A stretch of 64,000 nt of DNA, from contig OW121740.1 of the NCBI GenBank assembly GCA_933228675.1, positions 161,644,806 through 161,708,805 of the forward strand. Reading direction: 5' to 3'. The stretch is from Stomorhina lunata. Its lineage: Eukaryota > Arthropoda > Insecta > Diptera > Rhiniidae. A model generated the notes under the pieces. The model was not told where the DNA came from. It saw nothing but the letters and a program-made list of their open reading frames with translations, and made no database searches. Positions 45,905 through 59,146 of this stretch are shown one piece after another; the stretch's first letter is position 1; each line of letters starts with the position of its first letter. Position numbers and translations under genes: made by a program.

Positions 45905-46444
45905 CTGACTTCATTAGCTTAAATGATATTCATAGTTAAAGAACCAAAAATCCACCCTTGAATATTTTCCTGTTTTTACCCTTTTGTACCTCATGTATCG
46001 AAAAAGTACCAAACACGTATTTAATGATTTCTAGTACTTATCAATTGTGATGTAAGTTGAGTCTCTATGTTTATTATTTCAAAAGATACGTATGGGTTAA
46101 AAAAAGTACCAAAATATAGTCTTTACCCTTTTTCACCCCTATTAGAGCCATTTCGAAAAACATACTAAACACGTGCCTCTTATTTTTCTAGGCGATCCAA
46201 ATCCAATTTCAATTTTGTTTCTATCGTTGTAGTTTTCGGAGAAATGATGTTACGGCCGAATTTGTTAAAAGTACCGAACACGTGTTCCCTAATTTTTCGT
46301 GCGAATCTCAAACCAATTTAATTTTCGCATCTATCGCTTTTGGTTTGGGAGATATAATGTTACCGACTTTTCCCTTTTTACCTTCTAAATTCAAAAAAAG
46401 TACAAAATACGTATTGGATATTTTGTACTTGGCAATTTTTATTT
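45905..46444. repeat. Modular 'agtaccaaacacgtg' repeat, left part
   Basis: Irregular modules each containing a run like tttttaccc...cct, then aaaaagtaccaaacacgtat or gtaccgaacacgtgttcc, then a 'tctat.gttttggtttgggagata' segment. At least four modules are seen, several with the palindrome cacgtg. A related piece is at 12350. Confidence 0.7.
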
Positions 46445-47179
46445 CTACACTCAGGAAATTATTACAGTAACTGATTGTATATTGTTTAGGAAATTTTCGG
46501 TAATGTTGTTTTCAAATGAATATTCATTTAAATTTACATGAAAATTGATTTTTAACATATTTATACATTTGTTTAAAAAACAACCTACAAAAAAATACTG
46601 AAAATCAGTAACATTTGAAAATATCAGTTGTTTAGTTTTTATATATTTTTCCAATTATTGTATCAAATATAATTCGTATTTGTTTAATTATTGTTTTTCC
46701 TTAAGTATCTTAGGTTTGCTTACTGAAGAAACTTTTTATAATACTGGCCGCCTATCACGGGGTATGGCCAAAGCAAACTACAAACTTTGTTTTGTCTGTT
46801 TGGTTTTTTGATGCCTTAAAGGATATAACCTTTTTATGGTTTCGTCTTTTATATTACGTTAATTACAAGAACAAATGAAAACTGTCCGTTTTACGGAAAT
46901 TTTACGTAGTTTTTTACCATTCAATTTTTTAAAAATAAATGAAAATTTCCGTTTTTTATACTAAAAATGTAGTTTAAATTTTTGTCAGTAATTTTTTGAA
47001 AACAACTGAATATTCCGTTTTTAAAACTGAAAATGTAGTTTAAATATTTGTCAGTTAAATTTTAATAAAATATTTATTGAATTTGAATGAAAAATCAGTT
47101 GACCGGTTTTTAAATGAATATTCATTCATTTCAAATTACATTTTAAGTTAATTTTACTTACATAATATTCTGAGTGTAG
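46445..47179. mobile_element. MITE with CTACACTCAG termini (735 bp) inside the modular repeat
   Basis: Ends ctacactcaggaaattat and ataatattctgagtgtag are inverted copies. The interior has repeated 'actgaaaatgtagtttaaat' modules (46965, 47030) and a mirrored ttcaaatgaatattcattt (46509, 47114). It splits the surrounding modular repeat. Confidence 0.75.
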
Positions 47180-47634
47180 CTTTATTGAAGTGATATAAAA
47201 AGATAAAGAAAAACGGACCTACCCTAAATTTTTTTCCCGTTTTTACCCCTTTTCGCCCCTAAATCAAAAAAGTACCAACCGAGTGTCTAATATTTTTTTC
47301 TTGTTTACCGCCTTCGTCTTAAATTTTGTTACTGTATTGATTGGTTCAAAAGAAACATATGGGCTAAAAAAAATACCAACATTTTGTTTTTATACTTTCT
47401 ACCCCCTATTTGTCATTTCTGCGAAAAAATACTAAACACCGATCTACTTATTTTTGTAGCTGATCAATATGCAATTTCAAGTTTGGTCCTATGATGTTTA
47501 CTGCCATAGATAGAGCATTACTAATTTGTCCCTTTTTTACCCCCTTAGCGGCCGAATTTCCAAAAATCTCTTCTTAGTGGATCTATACTTTGAAAAAGGT
47601 ATCCGCTGTCAGCTATAGCCAAACGGCTATAGAT
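47180..47634. repeat. Modular 'agtaccaaacacgtg' repeat, right part
   Basis: Continues the modules after the MITE: cgtttttaccccttttcgcc, aaaaaagtaccaaccgagtg, ttcaaaagaaacatatgggc, ttacccccttagcggcc. Confidence 0.65.
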
Positions 47635-48412
47635 TGTGTCTTAGACCCACCTTTTAGTATACCAATAGGCTTAGAATCACTTTCTGAGTCGATTTAGCGA
47701 TGTCCGTCCGTCCATAGAAATATTTGTCTTAGACCCACCATTTAGTATACCAATATTCTTAGAATCACTATCTGAGTCGATTTAGCGATGCCCGTCCGTC
47801 TGGCTGGCTGGCTGGACCCCATGTAAACCTTGTGCCAAATTGTAAATTTGGCACAGGTCATTTATTGATAATGGGACCATGGCTATTGAAATTCGTCAAA
47901 ATCGGTCCATTATAATCGGTACCCCCCATAGGTCCCACTTCCCGGAATTGATATATTGGCCACAAATATCAATATTTTTTCATGAAATTTAAAAAAATAT
48001 TGCTTATGTAAACTAAAATTACTGTACCAAATTTCGTTGAAATCGGTCCACATTTGACAAATACAAATTCTTCTTTAAAAATGCACTAAATGAGACAAAA
48101 ATCACTAAAACGCTCGCAAATCTGAAGATAATAAAGATTTTGAGTTCATGTTTTGCATACATAATTCTTGCAAAAACCATAATCAACTTGCCAAATTTCG
48201 AGAAAATCGGTCCACATTTGACCCTAGCTCTCATATAAGTCAAAATGACGGAAACAGCTTAAATATATAAGTTTTGACAAAATGTTTGTATGATGGCCAA
48301 ATTTAGCAAATATTTGTCATTATACACGAATAACAACACCTTTCACCTAAGTGGTGAAGGGTATCGTACGGTCGGTCTTGACAGATTATAGCACTTTCTT
48401 ACTTGTTTTTTC
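47635..48412 (+). repeat. Dispersed repeat family A copy with internal duplication
   Basis: Same orientation as the 540 copy; ends ggtcttgacagattatagca then ctttcttacttg. The initial segment cttagacccacc...gatttagcgatg occurs twice (about 47640-47703 and 47727-47790). Confidence 0.85.
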
Positions 48413-49217
48413 TGTTTTTATTTTTTTTTTATGATAAAATTATTTTCTATGAAATATTTGAAACACATTAAAAATGCTATTATGGTAACCCCATCTCGTA
48501 TGTTTAACAGACAATTTAAGAGCCAAAATTGTTGCTTAAAACTTTAATAGACTCGTATAAAAATATTCTATACAATTTTTGACACATATTTTAATACGTC
48601 TTAAATATTTACGGTCTTATGTTATAAAAAATCTTAAATATTGCTTAAAGAACACGTTAGTTACCAAATACTTTAAGGCTAACAAACGATTGTTAAAAAA
48701 TAGTATCCAAAAACAGTTCTTTAACTAATGAATACGTCAAGTCAATTTTACATGTTAATGCTGGCAACATCGTAATTCCTCTTGTCTCTTTATAGTTAAA
48801 TATACAAAACAACGAATTAATTATTCATTGTTTCCTCCGGATAGTCGAATTTCTAAATAATGTTTTGTATGTTTTTAATATAAAATAACATTTTTCTTCT
48901 TTTCTTAATGTAAAATTATGTTTATGTTACATAAAAGCATAAACTAAACACATTTATAATACAGTAAAATAATAAATAGACAAATTTTTATAAAGGGTTT
49001 AAACCGATTATTTAAAAATCGAGTACTTTTAACTCATGTTGAGTATATATACATCACTATAATGTTTTTTGTAAATATCATTGACCGATGTCTGTTTTTT
49101 TGTTGAAAACACGAATTTTTTGTTTGAAAAGTTTGATTTTAGTATGAAATACATATATAAAATAGAGTATGAAATATAATGGAAATTAATTACCCCCTGA
49201 AACCTTTTATATGATAA
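48413..49217. other. ~800-bp spacer between two inverted family A copies
   Basis: A+T-rich. The motif aaggctaacaaacgattgtt (48676) has a diverged inverted counterpart at 50205-50240 (taagctaacaatcgttttgg), so a weak outer inverted repeat may span 48500-50330. No ORF of note. Confidence 0.4.
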
Positions 49218-50017
49218 AAACAAGTAAGAAAGCGCTATAGTCGGTCAAGCCGACCATACGATACCCTTCACCACTAAGGTCAAAGGTGTTATTTTTCCTG
49301 TGTAAAGACAAATATTTGCTAAATTTTGCCATCATCAAACATTTTCTCAAAACTTATATATTCAACCTGTTTCCGTCATTTGGACTTATATGAGAGCTAG
49401 GGTCAAATGTGGACCGATTATCTCGAAATTTGGCAGATTGATTACAGTTGTTACAAAAATTATGTATGCAAAAAATAGACTCAAAATTTCCATTATCTTT
49501 AGATTTACGAGCGTTTTAGTGATCTTTTGTCTCATTTAGTGCGTTTTTAAAGAAGAATTTGTATGGGAGCTATGGTCAAATGTGGACCGATTTCAAGGAA
49601 ATTTGGTACAATGATTTTATTTGACAGAAGCACTATTTTTTTTAAATTTCAAGAAAAAATATTGATATTTGTGGCCAATATAGCAATTCCGGGAAGTGGG
49701 ACCTATGGGAGGTACCATAAATAATGGACCGATTTTGACCGATTTCAATAGCCATGGTCCCATTATCAAAAAAATGGTCTGTGCCAAATTTCATCAAATT
49801 ATCTTTAGAATTGCGACCTGTAGTTTGATTACAAGGTTTACATGGGGGTCCAGCCAGCCAGACGGACAAACGGACGAACATCGCTAAATCGACTCAGAAA
49901 GTGATTCTAAGCCTATTGGTATACTAAAAGGTGGGTCTAAGACAAATATTTCTATGCGTTACAAACATCAGCACAAACTTATAATACCCTTTCCACCTAT
50001 GGTGGTGAAGGGTATAA
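49218..50017 (-). repeat. Dispersed repeat family A, complete copy (inverted relative to 47635)
   Basis: Starts acaagtaagaaagcgctata, ends cctatggtggtgaagggtat; close to the reverse complement of the 540 copy over its full ~800 bp. Confidence 0.88.
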
Positions 50018-51221
50018 AAATAGCAAATTACAAAAAATATGATAACGAAATTTAGCAAAAACATTATTTTTATTAGATAAGTCTGAAAACTTAAATATTT
50101 TCTTTAAAAGTTTTCACAAAATATTATTTGTCAAAACAGTAAAATATTTAACGCAGCTTTAAATTATGTAGACAGCTACTTTAAATTATTTGATGTTAAC
50201 AAAAGATTAACATCGGTTTGTTAAGCTAACAATCGTTTTGGGATAATGCTTTAAGGAATTTTGCTTAACTTTAGTTTAGCAATCGTTGTTAAATTTTTTT
50301 GCATAAGACCGTTAAGCTTTAAGAGGTATAAGAGGCATATAGTAGTTTAAACGAGTACCCCTAATGTATATTCATGTATCCTCTGAACTGTTAAAAGTTA
50401 AGTATTAAGAACCTATATCAGCAGAATCGGCGTAAAGTCAGAGAGAATTAGGGCTGTTGCGTATAAACTAAAGTCGTTAGAAAACATGGGTAAATTCTAG
50501 AAGTAAACTAAAAATAATTTACTCATAAGATTAAATTCTAAGAAAAATGTATATTGACATTGAAAAACCTTTAAGTATTATAACAATTTAATGTAAATAT
50601 GTAGTAGTTTGTGTAAATGTTGTAAATATTGCAAATGCATGCTTTTTGGATTTAATAAATAATTTTTGTTTGTTTTCTTTTTTAATTTCGAACCTAAAGC
50701 ACATACATGTCCTTTTAATTTCGGTTGTTTTAAATTTTAGTTTTGCCTATAAATAAAATGCTTTACAAAAATTATAATAATACTATAATAACAACTGGGC
50801 TTTAAATATATTTTTGACTTTGTGTCACCTTATAAAACAGTAAAAAAATACAACTCTGTTGCATATTAAAAACATGTCCCCTCACAAAAAACAATTTATA
50901 AAAAATTATTAAAAAATACTAAAGTTCGTAACAAAAAGCAATGTAACAAATACTCGCATAAATAATTCATTTAACAATTTTGTTGTTTTTTTTCAGTTGA
51001 TTACGTTTGTTAATATCAAATCACCTCAAATCACTAAATGTCATGAAAAATAAAAATAATCAATAATTAAAAATTTTCTAAAAAGAGAATTTTTAATTTT
51101 AATTATTTCTATTTGAAAACCATAAATTAATTGTGTTAAATTGACTTTTGGAACGTTTGTTAAAAATTAAAAAAAAACATTTGTTTTCTTTACTTTTTTG
51201 TTCTTTTGTGAAAATCTTAAG
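50018..51221 (+). other. slo intron before the 51222 exon
   Basis: A+T-rich. A pyrimidine-rich stretch (ttttctttacttttttgttctttt, 51184-51207) precedes acceptor tcttaag at 51215-51221, a better splice acceptor than that of C2. Confidence 0.55.
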
Positions 51222-51374
51222 GTTCATGAAGCTGATGCCTGTTTAGTGCTTGCCAATAAATATTGTCAGGATCCAGATGCTGAAGATGCTGCCAATATTA
51301 TGCGTGTCATTTCAATTAAGAATTACAGTGATGATATCAGAGTTATTATTCAATTAATGCAATATCATAATAAG
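51222..51374 (+). CDS. slo: slowpoke RCK1 exon (VHEADACL...)
   Basis: A 153-nt exon, exactly 51 codons, phase 0 at both ends. Acceptor cttaag; donor gtaata at 51375. It reads [36 protein letters not shown] and [15 protein letters not shown], the central Rossmann part of RCK1, near-identical to other animals' BK channels. It follows either C exon in frame (both end ...RVK). No lesions. An upstream in-frame ATG at 51198 is intronic and is not a start. Confidence 0.97.
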
Positions 51375-52380
51375 GTAATAAAAGAACATGATTTACTTAC
51401 GCACTAAATGGCCCACATGTAATTAGGACCCAGCTAAAAAGAAATAAAAAAACAGAGCAAAAGTAACAAATTAACAGAAAATGGAAAAGAAATAGCTATA
51501 ACTAAAACAAAAATTAAACAATTAGGCTAGAAATTGTATAATTTGTTTTTATTATTGTATTAATATTTTAATTTTCTTTTTAAATAATGGCTAAAATATT
51601 TGCGGTTTTTAATTTTGTAGTGCTAATTTTATTTTAATTTTAGTTTCTTAAAAAAAAAATGCTGCCTACTTTTAGGCTTTTTCTAAAGCCTTAGAGTTAT
51701 ACTTTTTATTTTTTTAATTTTCTTTCTAAAATTTGTTTAATTTATAATTTTCTTTATATTTCTTTCAAAAATTTTTGAATTAAAAATTTAAAAAAAAATT
51801 TTAAATTTTAGTTTCAATAATCTCAATAAAATTGAACAAAAGAAAAAATTTCACCATTTGTATTGCAAAAATTAAAAAAGAAAAAAAAAGTAAAATTACT
51901 ATATTTTATAGATGTGTGTCTAAGTGTATCGGTGTGAGCCAGAAGTAGTAAATAATGTTTTTGATAAATTACTAAATGTTTTTTAATGAAAGAATTGCAC
52001 AAATTTTGAAAACTATAATCGATGCTAAACTAAACAATTCAACCATTAATTCGCTACTAATAACCTTTTTTTAAAGGCTTAAACAAAATTTATACTAAAA
52101 ATTTATTTAAACAAAAATTTATAAATTCGTTAAGCACCTTCCCATCAACCTTTATGGTTTCTTTTATTCAAATTGGGGTCCATACTCACAGTAAAATCGG
52201 TCATTGTCGATTTTTAGTTACCCTACACCAAGTAAAAGCTAAATATCTATTTTTAGTATACCATATGTACATATTATAGACGATAATGCCGCTAGATGTC
52301 TCTAACCCTACATTGTCTGTTTCACTTATACCAAAATCTTAATAGAAAACTTTATAGATAACTGCAATAACATAATTCTT
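51375..52380 (+). other. slo intron, unique part
   Basis: A+T-rich, no gene or repeat recognised until the duplicated block at 52381. Confidence 0.5.
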
Positions 52381-54214
52381 AGAGATTCTTGTTGTGGTGA
52401 TTGAAGTAAATATTCAAAAATTCCCGCAATGAACGTTTTCGGTGTTTTCCACATAGAAAAGTCTCGATGTTTTCGGAACAGCAAATATTAAATCGATGTT
52501 TTCCTGCCATGAATATATATTTCTTTTCTATCTTTCCTAAACCGAAAATAATAGATATTTTCAATTTTCTATATAAAAAATACCGATATTTTTTTGTTAT
52601 AGACTATTTTTTGTAGAAAATATTCCATTTATTAAAAATATTGGAAATTTTCTCTAAAGAAAATATTCGACATTTCCTCTAACAAATATATTCGATGTTT
52701 CCATACAAAAATACTTTATATTTTAAAAACAGATATAAAATCAATTTTTTTTTTGTATAGAAAATATTCGATGTTTTCTATATTGAAAATACTCGATGTT
52801 TTCTACATAGAAAATATTCGATGTTTTCTACATAAAAAATATTCAATGTTTTCTACATAAAAAATATTCAATGTTTTCTACATAATAAATATTCGATGGT
52901 TTCTATACAGAAAACATTCAATGTTTTCTAAAAAGAAAATATTCGATGTTTTGTATAAACAAAATATTCGATGTTTTTTATATAGAAAATATTCGATGTT
53001 TTCTGTTTAGAAAATATTCGACGTTTTCTACACAGAAAATATTCGATGTTTTCTATAAAGAAAATATTAGATGTTTTTATATGCAAAATATTCGAAGTTT
53101 TTCTATATACAAAATATTCAATGTTTTCTATATAGAAAATATTCAATGTTTTCCTTACAGAAAATATTAAATGTTTTCCTTACAGAAAATATTAAATGTT
53201 TTCTGTATAGGAAATATTTCATATTTTCTATATAGAAAATATTCGATGTTTTCTATATAGAAAATATTCGATGTTTTCCATATAGAAAATATTCGATAGA
53301 GATTCTTGTTGTGGTGATTGAAGTAAATATTCAAAAATTCCCGCAATGAACGTTTTCGGTGTTTTCCACATAGAAAAGTCTCGATGTTTTCGGAACAGCA
53401 AATATTAAATCGATGTTTTCCTGCCATGAATATATATTTCTTTTCTATCTTTCCTAAACCGAAAATAATAGATATTTTCAATTTTCTATATAAAAAATAC
53501 CGATATTTTTTTGTTATAGACTATTTTTTGTAGAAAATATTCCATTTATTAAAAATATTGGAAATTTTCTCTAAAGAAAATATTCGACATTTCCTCTAAC
53601 AAATATATTCGATGTTTCCATACAAAAATACTTTATATTTTAAAAACAGATATAAAATCAATTTTTTTTTTGTATAGAAAATATTCGATGTTTTCTATAT
53701 TGAAAATACTCGATGTTTTCTACATAGAAAATATTCGATGTTTTCTACATAAAAAATATTCAATGTTTTCTACATAAAAAATATTCAATGTTTTCTACAT
53801 AATAAATATTCGATGGTTTCTATACAGAAAACATTCAATGTTTTCTAAAAAGAAAATATTCGATGTTTTGTATAAACAAAATATTCGATGTTTTTTATAT
53901 AGAAAATATTCGATGTTTTCTGTTTAGAAAATATTCGACATTTTCTACACAGAAAATATTCGATGTTTTCTATAAAGAAAATATTAGATGTTTTTATATG
54001 CAAAATATTCGAAGTTTTTCTATATACAAAATATTCAATGTTTTCTATATAGAAAATATTCAATGTTTTCCTTACAGAAAATATTAAATGTTTTCCTTAC
54101 AGAAAATATTAAATGTTTTCTGTATAGGAAATATTTCATATTTTCTATATAGAAAATATTCGATGTTTTCTATATAGAAAATATTCGATGTTTTCCATAT
54201 AGAAAATATTCGAT
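52381..54214. repeat. Nearly perfect 917-bp tandem duplication inside array 5
   Basis: The block 52381-53297, starting agagattcttgttgtggtga, is repeated at 53298-54214. Each copy holds a ~200-bp unique leader (gttgtggtgattgaag, cccgcaatgaacg) and then array units. I noticed only one substitution (gacgttttc at 53010 against gacattttc at 53937). Confidence 0.92.
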
Positions 54215-55270
54215 GTTTTCTACATAAAAAATATTCAATGTTTTCTACATAAAAAATATTCTATGGTTTCTGTATAGAAAATATTCAAAGTTTTCTATAA
54301 AGAAAATATTCGATGTTTTTTATAAACAAAATATTCGATGTTTTTTTATATAGAAAATATTCGATGTTTTCTGTATAGAAAATATTCGACGTTTTCTACA
54401 CAAAAAATATTCGATGTTTTCTATAAAGAAAATATTCGATGTTTTTATATACAAAATATAGAAAATATTCTATATTTTCTATATAGAAAATATTCGATGT
54501 TTTTTGTATAGAAAATATGTTTTTTATATAGAAAATATGTTTTTTATATAGAAAATATTCGATGTTTTCTGTATAGAAAATATTCGACGTTTTCTACACA
54601 GAAAATATTCGATGTTTTCTATAAAGAAAATATTCGATGTTTTTATATGCAAAATATTCGAAGTTTTTCTATATACAAAATATTCGATGTTTTCTATATA
54701 GAAAATATTCAATGTTTTCCTTACAGAAAATATTCAATGTTTTCTGCATAGGAAATATTACATATTTTCTATATAAAAAATAATCGATGTTTTCTATGTA
54801 GCAAACATTCTATATTTTCTATATATAAAATATTCAATGTTTACTATACAAAAAATATTCGATGTTTTCTATATAAAAATATTCAATGTTTTCTGTATAG
54901 AAAATTTTTTGTTTTCTATGTAGAAAATATTCGATGTTTTCCATATAGAAAAAACTCGATGTTTCCTATGTAGAAAACTTTCAATGTTTTCTGTATAGAA
55001 AATATTCAATGTTTTCTATATAGAAAATATTCGATGTTTTTTATATAGAATATATTCGATGTTTTCTATATTAAAAGTATTCGATGTTTTCTATGAAAAA
55101 ACTATTAGATGTTTTTATAAAAAATATCTATGTTTTCTATGTAGAAAATTTTCGATGTTTTATATACAAAAAATATTCGATGCTTTCTATGAAAAATGTT
55201 TTAATATAGATAATATTCGATGTTTTCTGTATAAAAAAAATATTCAATATTTTCTATTTTGAAAATATTT
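52580..55270. repeat. A+T tandem array 5 (25-bp unit, ~2.7 kb)
   Basis: Units of ttttctatatagaaaatatt plus cgatg, 25 bp, ~100 copies, overlapping the 917-bp duplication. Open frames such as 60-100-codon 'ENIEYF...' translations arise from the unit being open in several frames. Confidence 0.92.
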
Positions 55271-56154
55271 GAGTTTTCCTTAAAATGTTTTATGTTATTT
55301 TTTTTTTTTTTTTTGATGGAAAAATTCTGTATATTTTCTGGAAAAATTTAGTTTAAATGATAGACTTTTACTATCAGGGAACTTTTGACAAATAAGTTAC
55401 AAAGTAGTAAACTTTATTTGTTATATGTATGTCATTAGATCATCCTAAAAGTAGGCTACACAAATGTTTATAAAATATCTTACATTTTGATCGATATCGA
55501 ATAAGGCAATTTGGCCCCAGTTCTTATATTATGTATGTATGTATTCCTGGTGTGGGGTAATAATCACAAACCTCCTTGAAACCACCTCTAACAATTTGTA
55601 TCCCATCCTTAACTAACTTCCTCCTTAAAATTGGCCGATCTTTAAGAAAAAAATTTCCCTCAAATTTTTAACAAGAATTTCCAATTAATTACATTGAAAC
55701 CCAAAAAAATCTATTTTAATTTCAAAATTCCAGAACAATATCCGTTGCTGGCTTTAAAAACTAGCAACGGACACGTTCACCATTTTGAATATCTTAATTC
55801 TGACATCAACTTAGTAATCAAAGACACGATCAATGTCAAGTCAAAAGTAAACTTCTGACCGAAGTTTATGAGAGACTTTACACGATGTTTGGTATTAAAA
55901 ATGCAACCAAAATAGACTCATTCACTTTGGCCAAGTAAGGAATGGACGATGCACCTGTTTTGTAGATGTTTATGACATTTGCTATGGAATTCTAGAAAAT
56001 AGAATAATATACTTCTTCTATAGCCAAAAATTTGCTTAACTATTTCAGCAATTCGATGTATATCATAAGAAAAAAAAATTAACTATCACTTGCTTTTAAA
56101 TTTGAGTAGAAAAATTGTTGTAACAAAGTTGAAATCATAAGAATTTTTGCTATA
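55271..56154 (+). other. slo intron between arrays 5 and 6
   Basis: Unique A+T-rich sequence with a poly(T) run at about 55299-55314; a short inverted pair gttgctggcttt/aaaactagcaac at 55743-55768. No gene. Confidence 0.5.
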
Positions 56155-58645
56155 GAATTAAGTTTTCTATATAGAAAATATTCAAAAGTATTTTCTGTAT
56201 AGAAAAAATATTTTCTTTATAGAATTTATTTCCTATATTTTCTATATATTTGCAATATTTTCTATATAGAAAATATTTGCTATATTTTCTATTTAGAAAA
56301 TATTTGCTATATTTTCTATATAGAAAATATTTTCTATATTTCCTATATAGGAAATATTTGATATATTTCCTGTATAGAAAATATTTGCTATATTTTTTAT
56401 ATAAGAAATATTTTCTATATAGAAAATTTGCTGTATTTTCTATATAAGAAATATTTTCCATATTTTCTATATAGAAAATATTTTCCATATTTTCTATAAA
56501 GAAAATATTTTCCATATTTTCTATATAGAAAATATTTTCTTTATTTTCTATATAGAAAATATTTGCCATATTTTCTATATAGAAAATTTGCTTCATTTTC
56601 CATAAAAAAATATTTGACATATTTGATATATAGAAAATATTTGCCATATTTTCTATATAAAAAATATTTTATATATTTTCTATGTAGAAAATATTTTATA
56701 TATTTTCTATGTAGAAAATATTTTATATATTTTCTATTTAGAAAATATTTGCTATATTTTCTATATAGAAAATTTGTTTCATTTTCTATATAGAAATTTT
56801 GGTAGATTTTCTATAGAAAAATTTGCTAAATTTTCTATATAGAAAAATTGCAAAATTTTGTATATAGAAAATTTAACAGATTTTCTATATAGAAAATTTA
56901 ATTGATTTTCTATATAGAAAATTTAATTGATTTTCTATATAGAAAATTTAATTGATTTTCTATATAGAAAATTTCATTGATTTTTTATACAGAAAATTTG
57001 CTAGATTTTCTATACAGAAAATTTGCTAAATTTTCTATATAGAAAATTTGCGAAATTTTCTATATAGAAAATTTGTTATATTTTCTATTTAGAAAATATT
57101 TACTAGATTTTCTATATAGAAGATTTCTAGATTTTCTATATAGAAAATTTAAAAGATTTTCTATGTAGAAAATTTGCTAGATTTTCTATATAGAAAATTT
57201 GCTACATTTTCTATATAGAAAATTTATTAGATTTTCTATATAGAAAATTTAATAGATTTTCTTTATAGAAAATTTCCTAAATTTTCTATACAGAAAATTT
57301 GCTAAATTTTCTGTATAGAAAATTTGCTAAATTTTCTGTATAGAAAATTTGCTAAATTTTCTATATAGAAAATTTGCTAAATTTTCTATATAGAAAATTT
57401 GCTAAATTTTCTATATAGAAAAGTTGCTAAATTTTCTATATAGAAAATTTGCTAAATTTTCTATATAGAAAATTTGCTAAATTTTATAGAAAATTTAGGA
57501 AATTTTCTATATAAAAAATTTAGAAAATTTTCTATATAGAAAATTTAGGAAATTTTCTATATAGAAAATTTAGAAAATTTTCTATATAGAAAATTTAGAA
57601 AATTTTCTATATAGAAAATTTATGAAATTTTCTATATAGAAAATTTAGGAAATTTTCTATATAGAAAAATTAGGAAATTTTCTATATAGAAAATTTCCTA
57701 TATTTTCTACATAGAAAATTCGCTTAATTTTCTATATAGAAAATTTCCTAAATTTTCTATATAGGAAATTTGCCAAATTTTCTATATAGAAAATTTGCTT
57801 TATATAGAAAATTTGCTTTATATAGAAAATTTGCTAAATTTTCTATATAGAAAATTTGCTAAATTTTCTATATAGAAAATTTCCTAAATTTTCTATATAG
57901 AAAATTTCCTAAATTTTCTATATAGAAAATTTCCTAAATTTTCTATATAGAAAATTTTCGAAATTTTCTATATAGAAAATTGGCTAAATTTTCTATATAG
58001 AAAATTGGCTAAATTTTCTATATAGAAAATTTGCTAAATTTTCTATATAAAAATTTTTATAAATTTTCTATATAAAAAATTTCCTAAATTTTCTATATAG
58101 AAAATTTGCTAAATTTTCTATATAGAAAATTTGCTAAATTTTCTATATAGAAAATTTGCTAAATTTGCTAAATTTTCTATATAGAAAATTTGCTAAATTT
58201 TCTATATAGAAAATTTGCAAAATTTTCTATATAGAAAATTTGCTAGATTTTCTATATAGAAAATTTGCTAGATTTTCTATATAGAAAATTTGCTAAATTT
58301 TCTATATAGGAAATTTGCTAAATTTTCTATATAGAAAATTTGCTAAATTTTCTATATAGAAAATTTGCTAAATTTTCTATATAGAAAATTTGCTAAATTT
58401 TCTATATAGAAAATTTGTTAAATTTTCTATATAGAAAATTTGCTAAATTTTCTATACAGAAAATTTCCTAAATTTTCTATATAGAAAATTTCCTAAATTT
58501 TCTATATAGAAAATTTCCTAAATTTTCTATATAGAAAATTTCTTAGATTTTCTATGTAGAAAATTTCTTAGATTTTCTATATAGAAAATTTTATGGATTT
58601 TCTATATAGAAAATTTGCTAGCTTTTCTATATAGAAAATTTTCTG
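56155..58645. repeat. A+T tandem array 6 (25-bp unit, ~2.5 kb)
   Basis: Core palindrome ttttctatatagaaaa with a variable spacer: atttgctat in the first third, then tttgctaaa, tttaggaaa or tttcctaaa later. Very homogeneous from 57280 to 58560. The minus-strand frame 56647-56150 (165 codons of ENMENIFYIEN-type repeats) is an artefact of the array. Confidence 0.94.
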
Positions 58646-59146
58646 TACCATAATTTTCTATAAAGAAAAAGTTTGTAGAAGATTAAATCAATTAAAAAAT
58701 TGCACAATTTATATTTAAAAAATTGCATAATATTTGTAGAGTTTTGAAAAAATCACAGATAATTTCAGAAAATTTTAGCATGCCCTTTATTAAAGATATT
58801 AAGTAATTTGAGACTTTTTTTCAGTAGAAAATTTTTAATAAAATTTCAAAATAAAATTTTACTACATCAAAGTAAGTACTTTAAAGTAAATCCTTTTCTT
58901 TCTTATAATTAATAACTTAACAAAAATGATATAGTTTAAAAAAATTAATCATCAAGTACTTTTTGCCTTGAAAAATTTTAACTTTTATAGAATAACCTTT
59001 AAAATAATAATAATAATAAAAAAAACGTAGCTGAGTCCTGACTTATGTAGACCAGTGTAAATTTTTGACAAATCCTTTTTTTAACTTTTTTTAAATTTAG
59101 AAAATCATTATAGTCATAAATTTACTAATTCATTAATTTTGTTTAG
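58646..59146 (+). other. slo intron before the 59147 exon
   Basis: A+T-rich; acceptor ttttgtttag at 59137-59146. Confidence 0.6.

Noticed and set aside
52379..55262. Several 60-104-codon 'ENIEYF' and 'GKHRFNICCSENIETFLC' frames
   Set aside because: Products of array 5 and its 917-bp duplication; composition follows the repeat unit and the frames have no known domain.
56150..56793. Open frames of 65-165 codons (ENMENIFYIEN, YFLYRKY repeats) on both strands
   Set aside because: They are direct translations of the 25-bp tandem array; a palindromic unit without stops is open in several frames. No promoter, start context or non-repeat domain.
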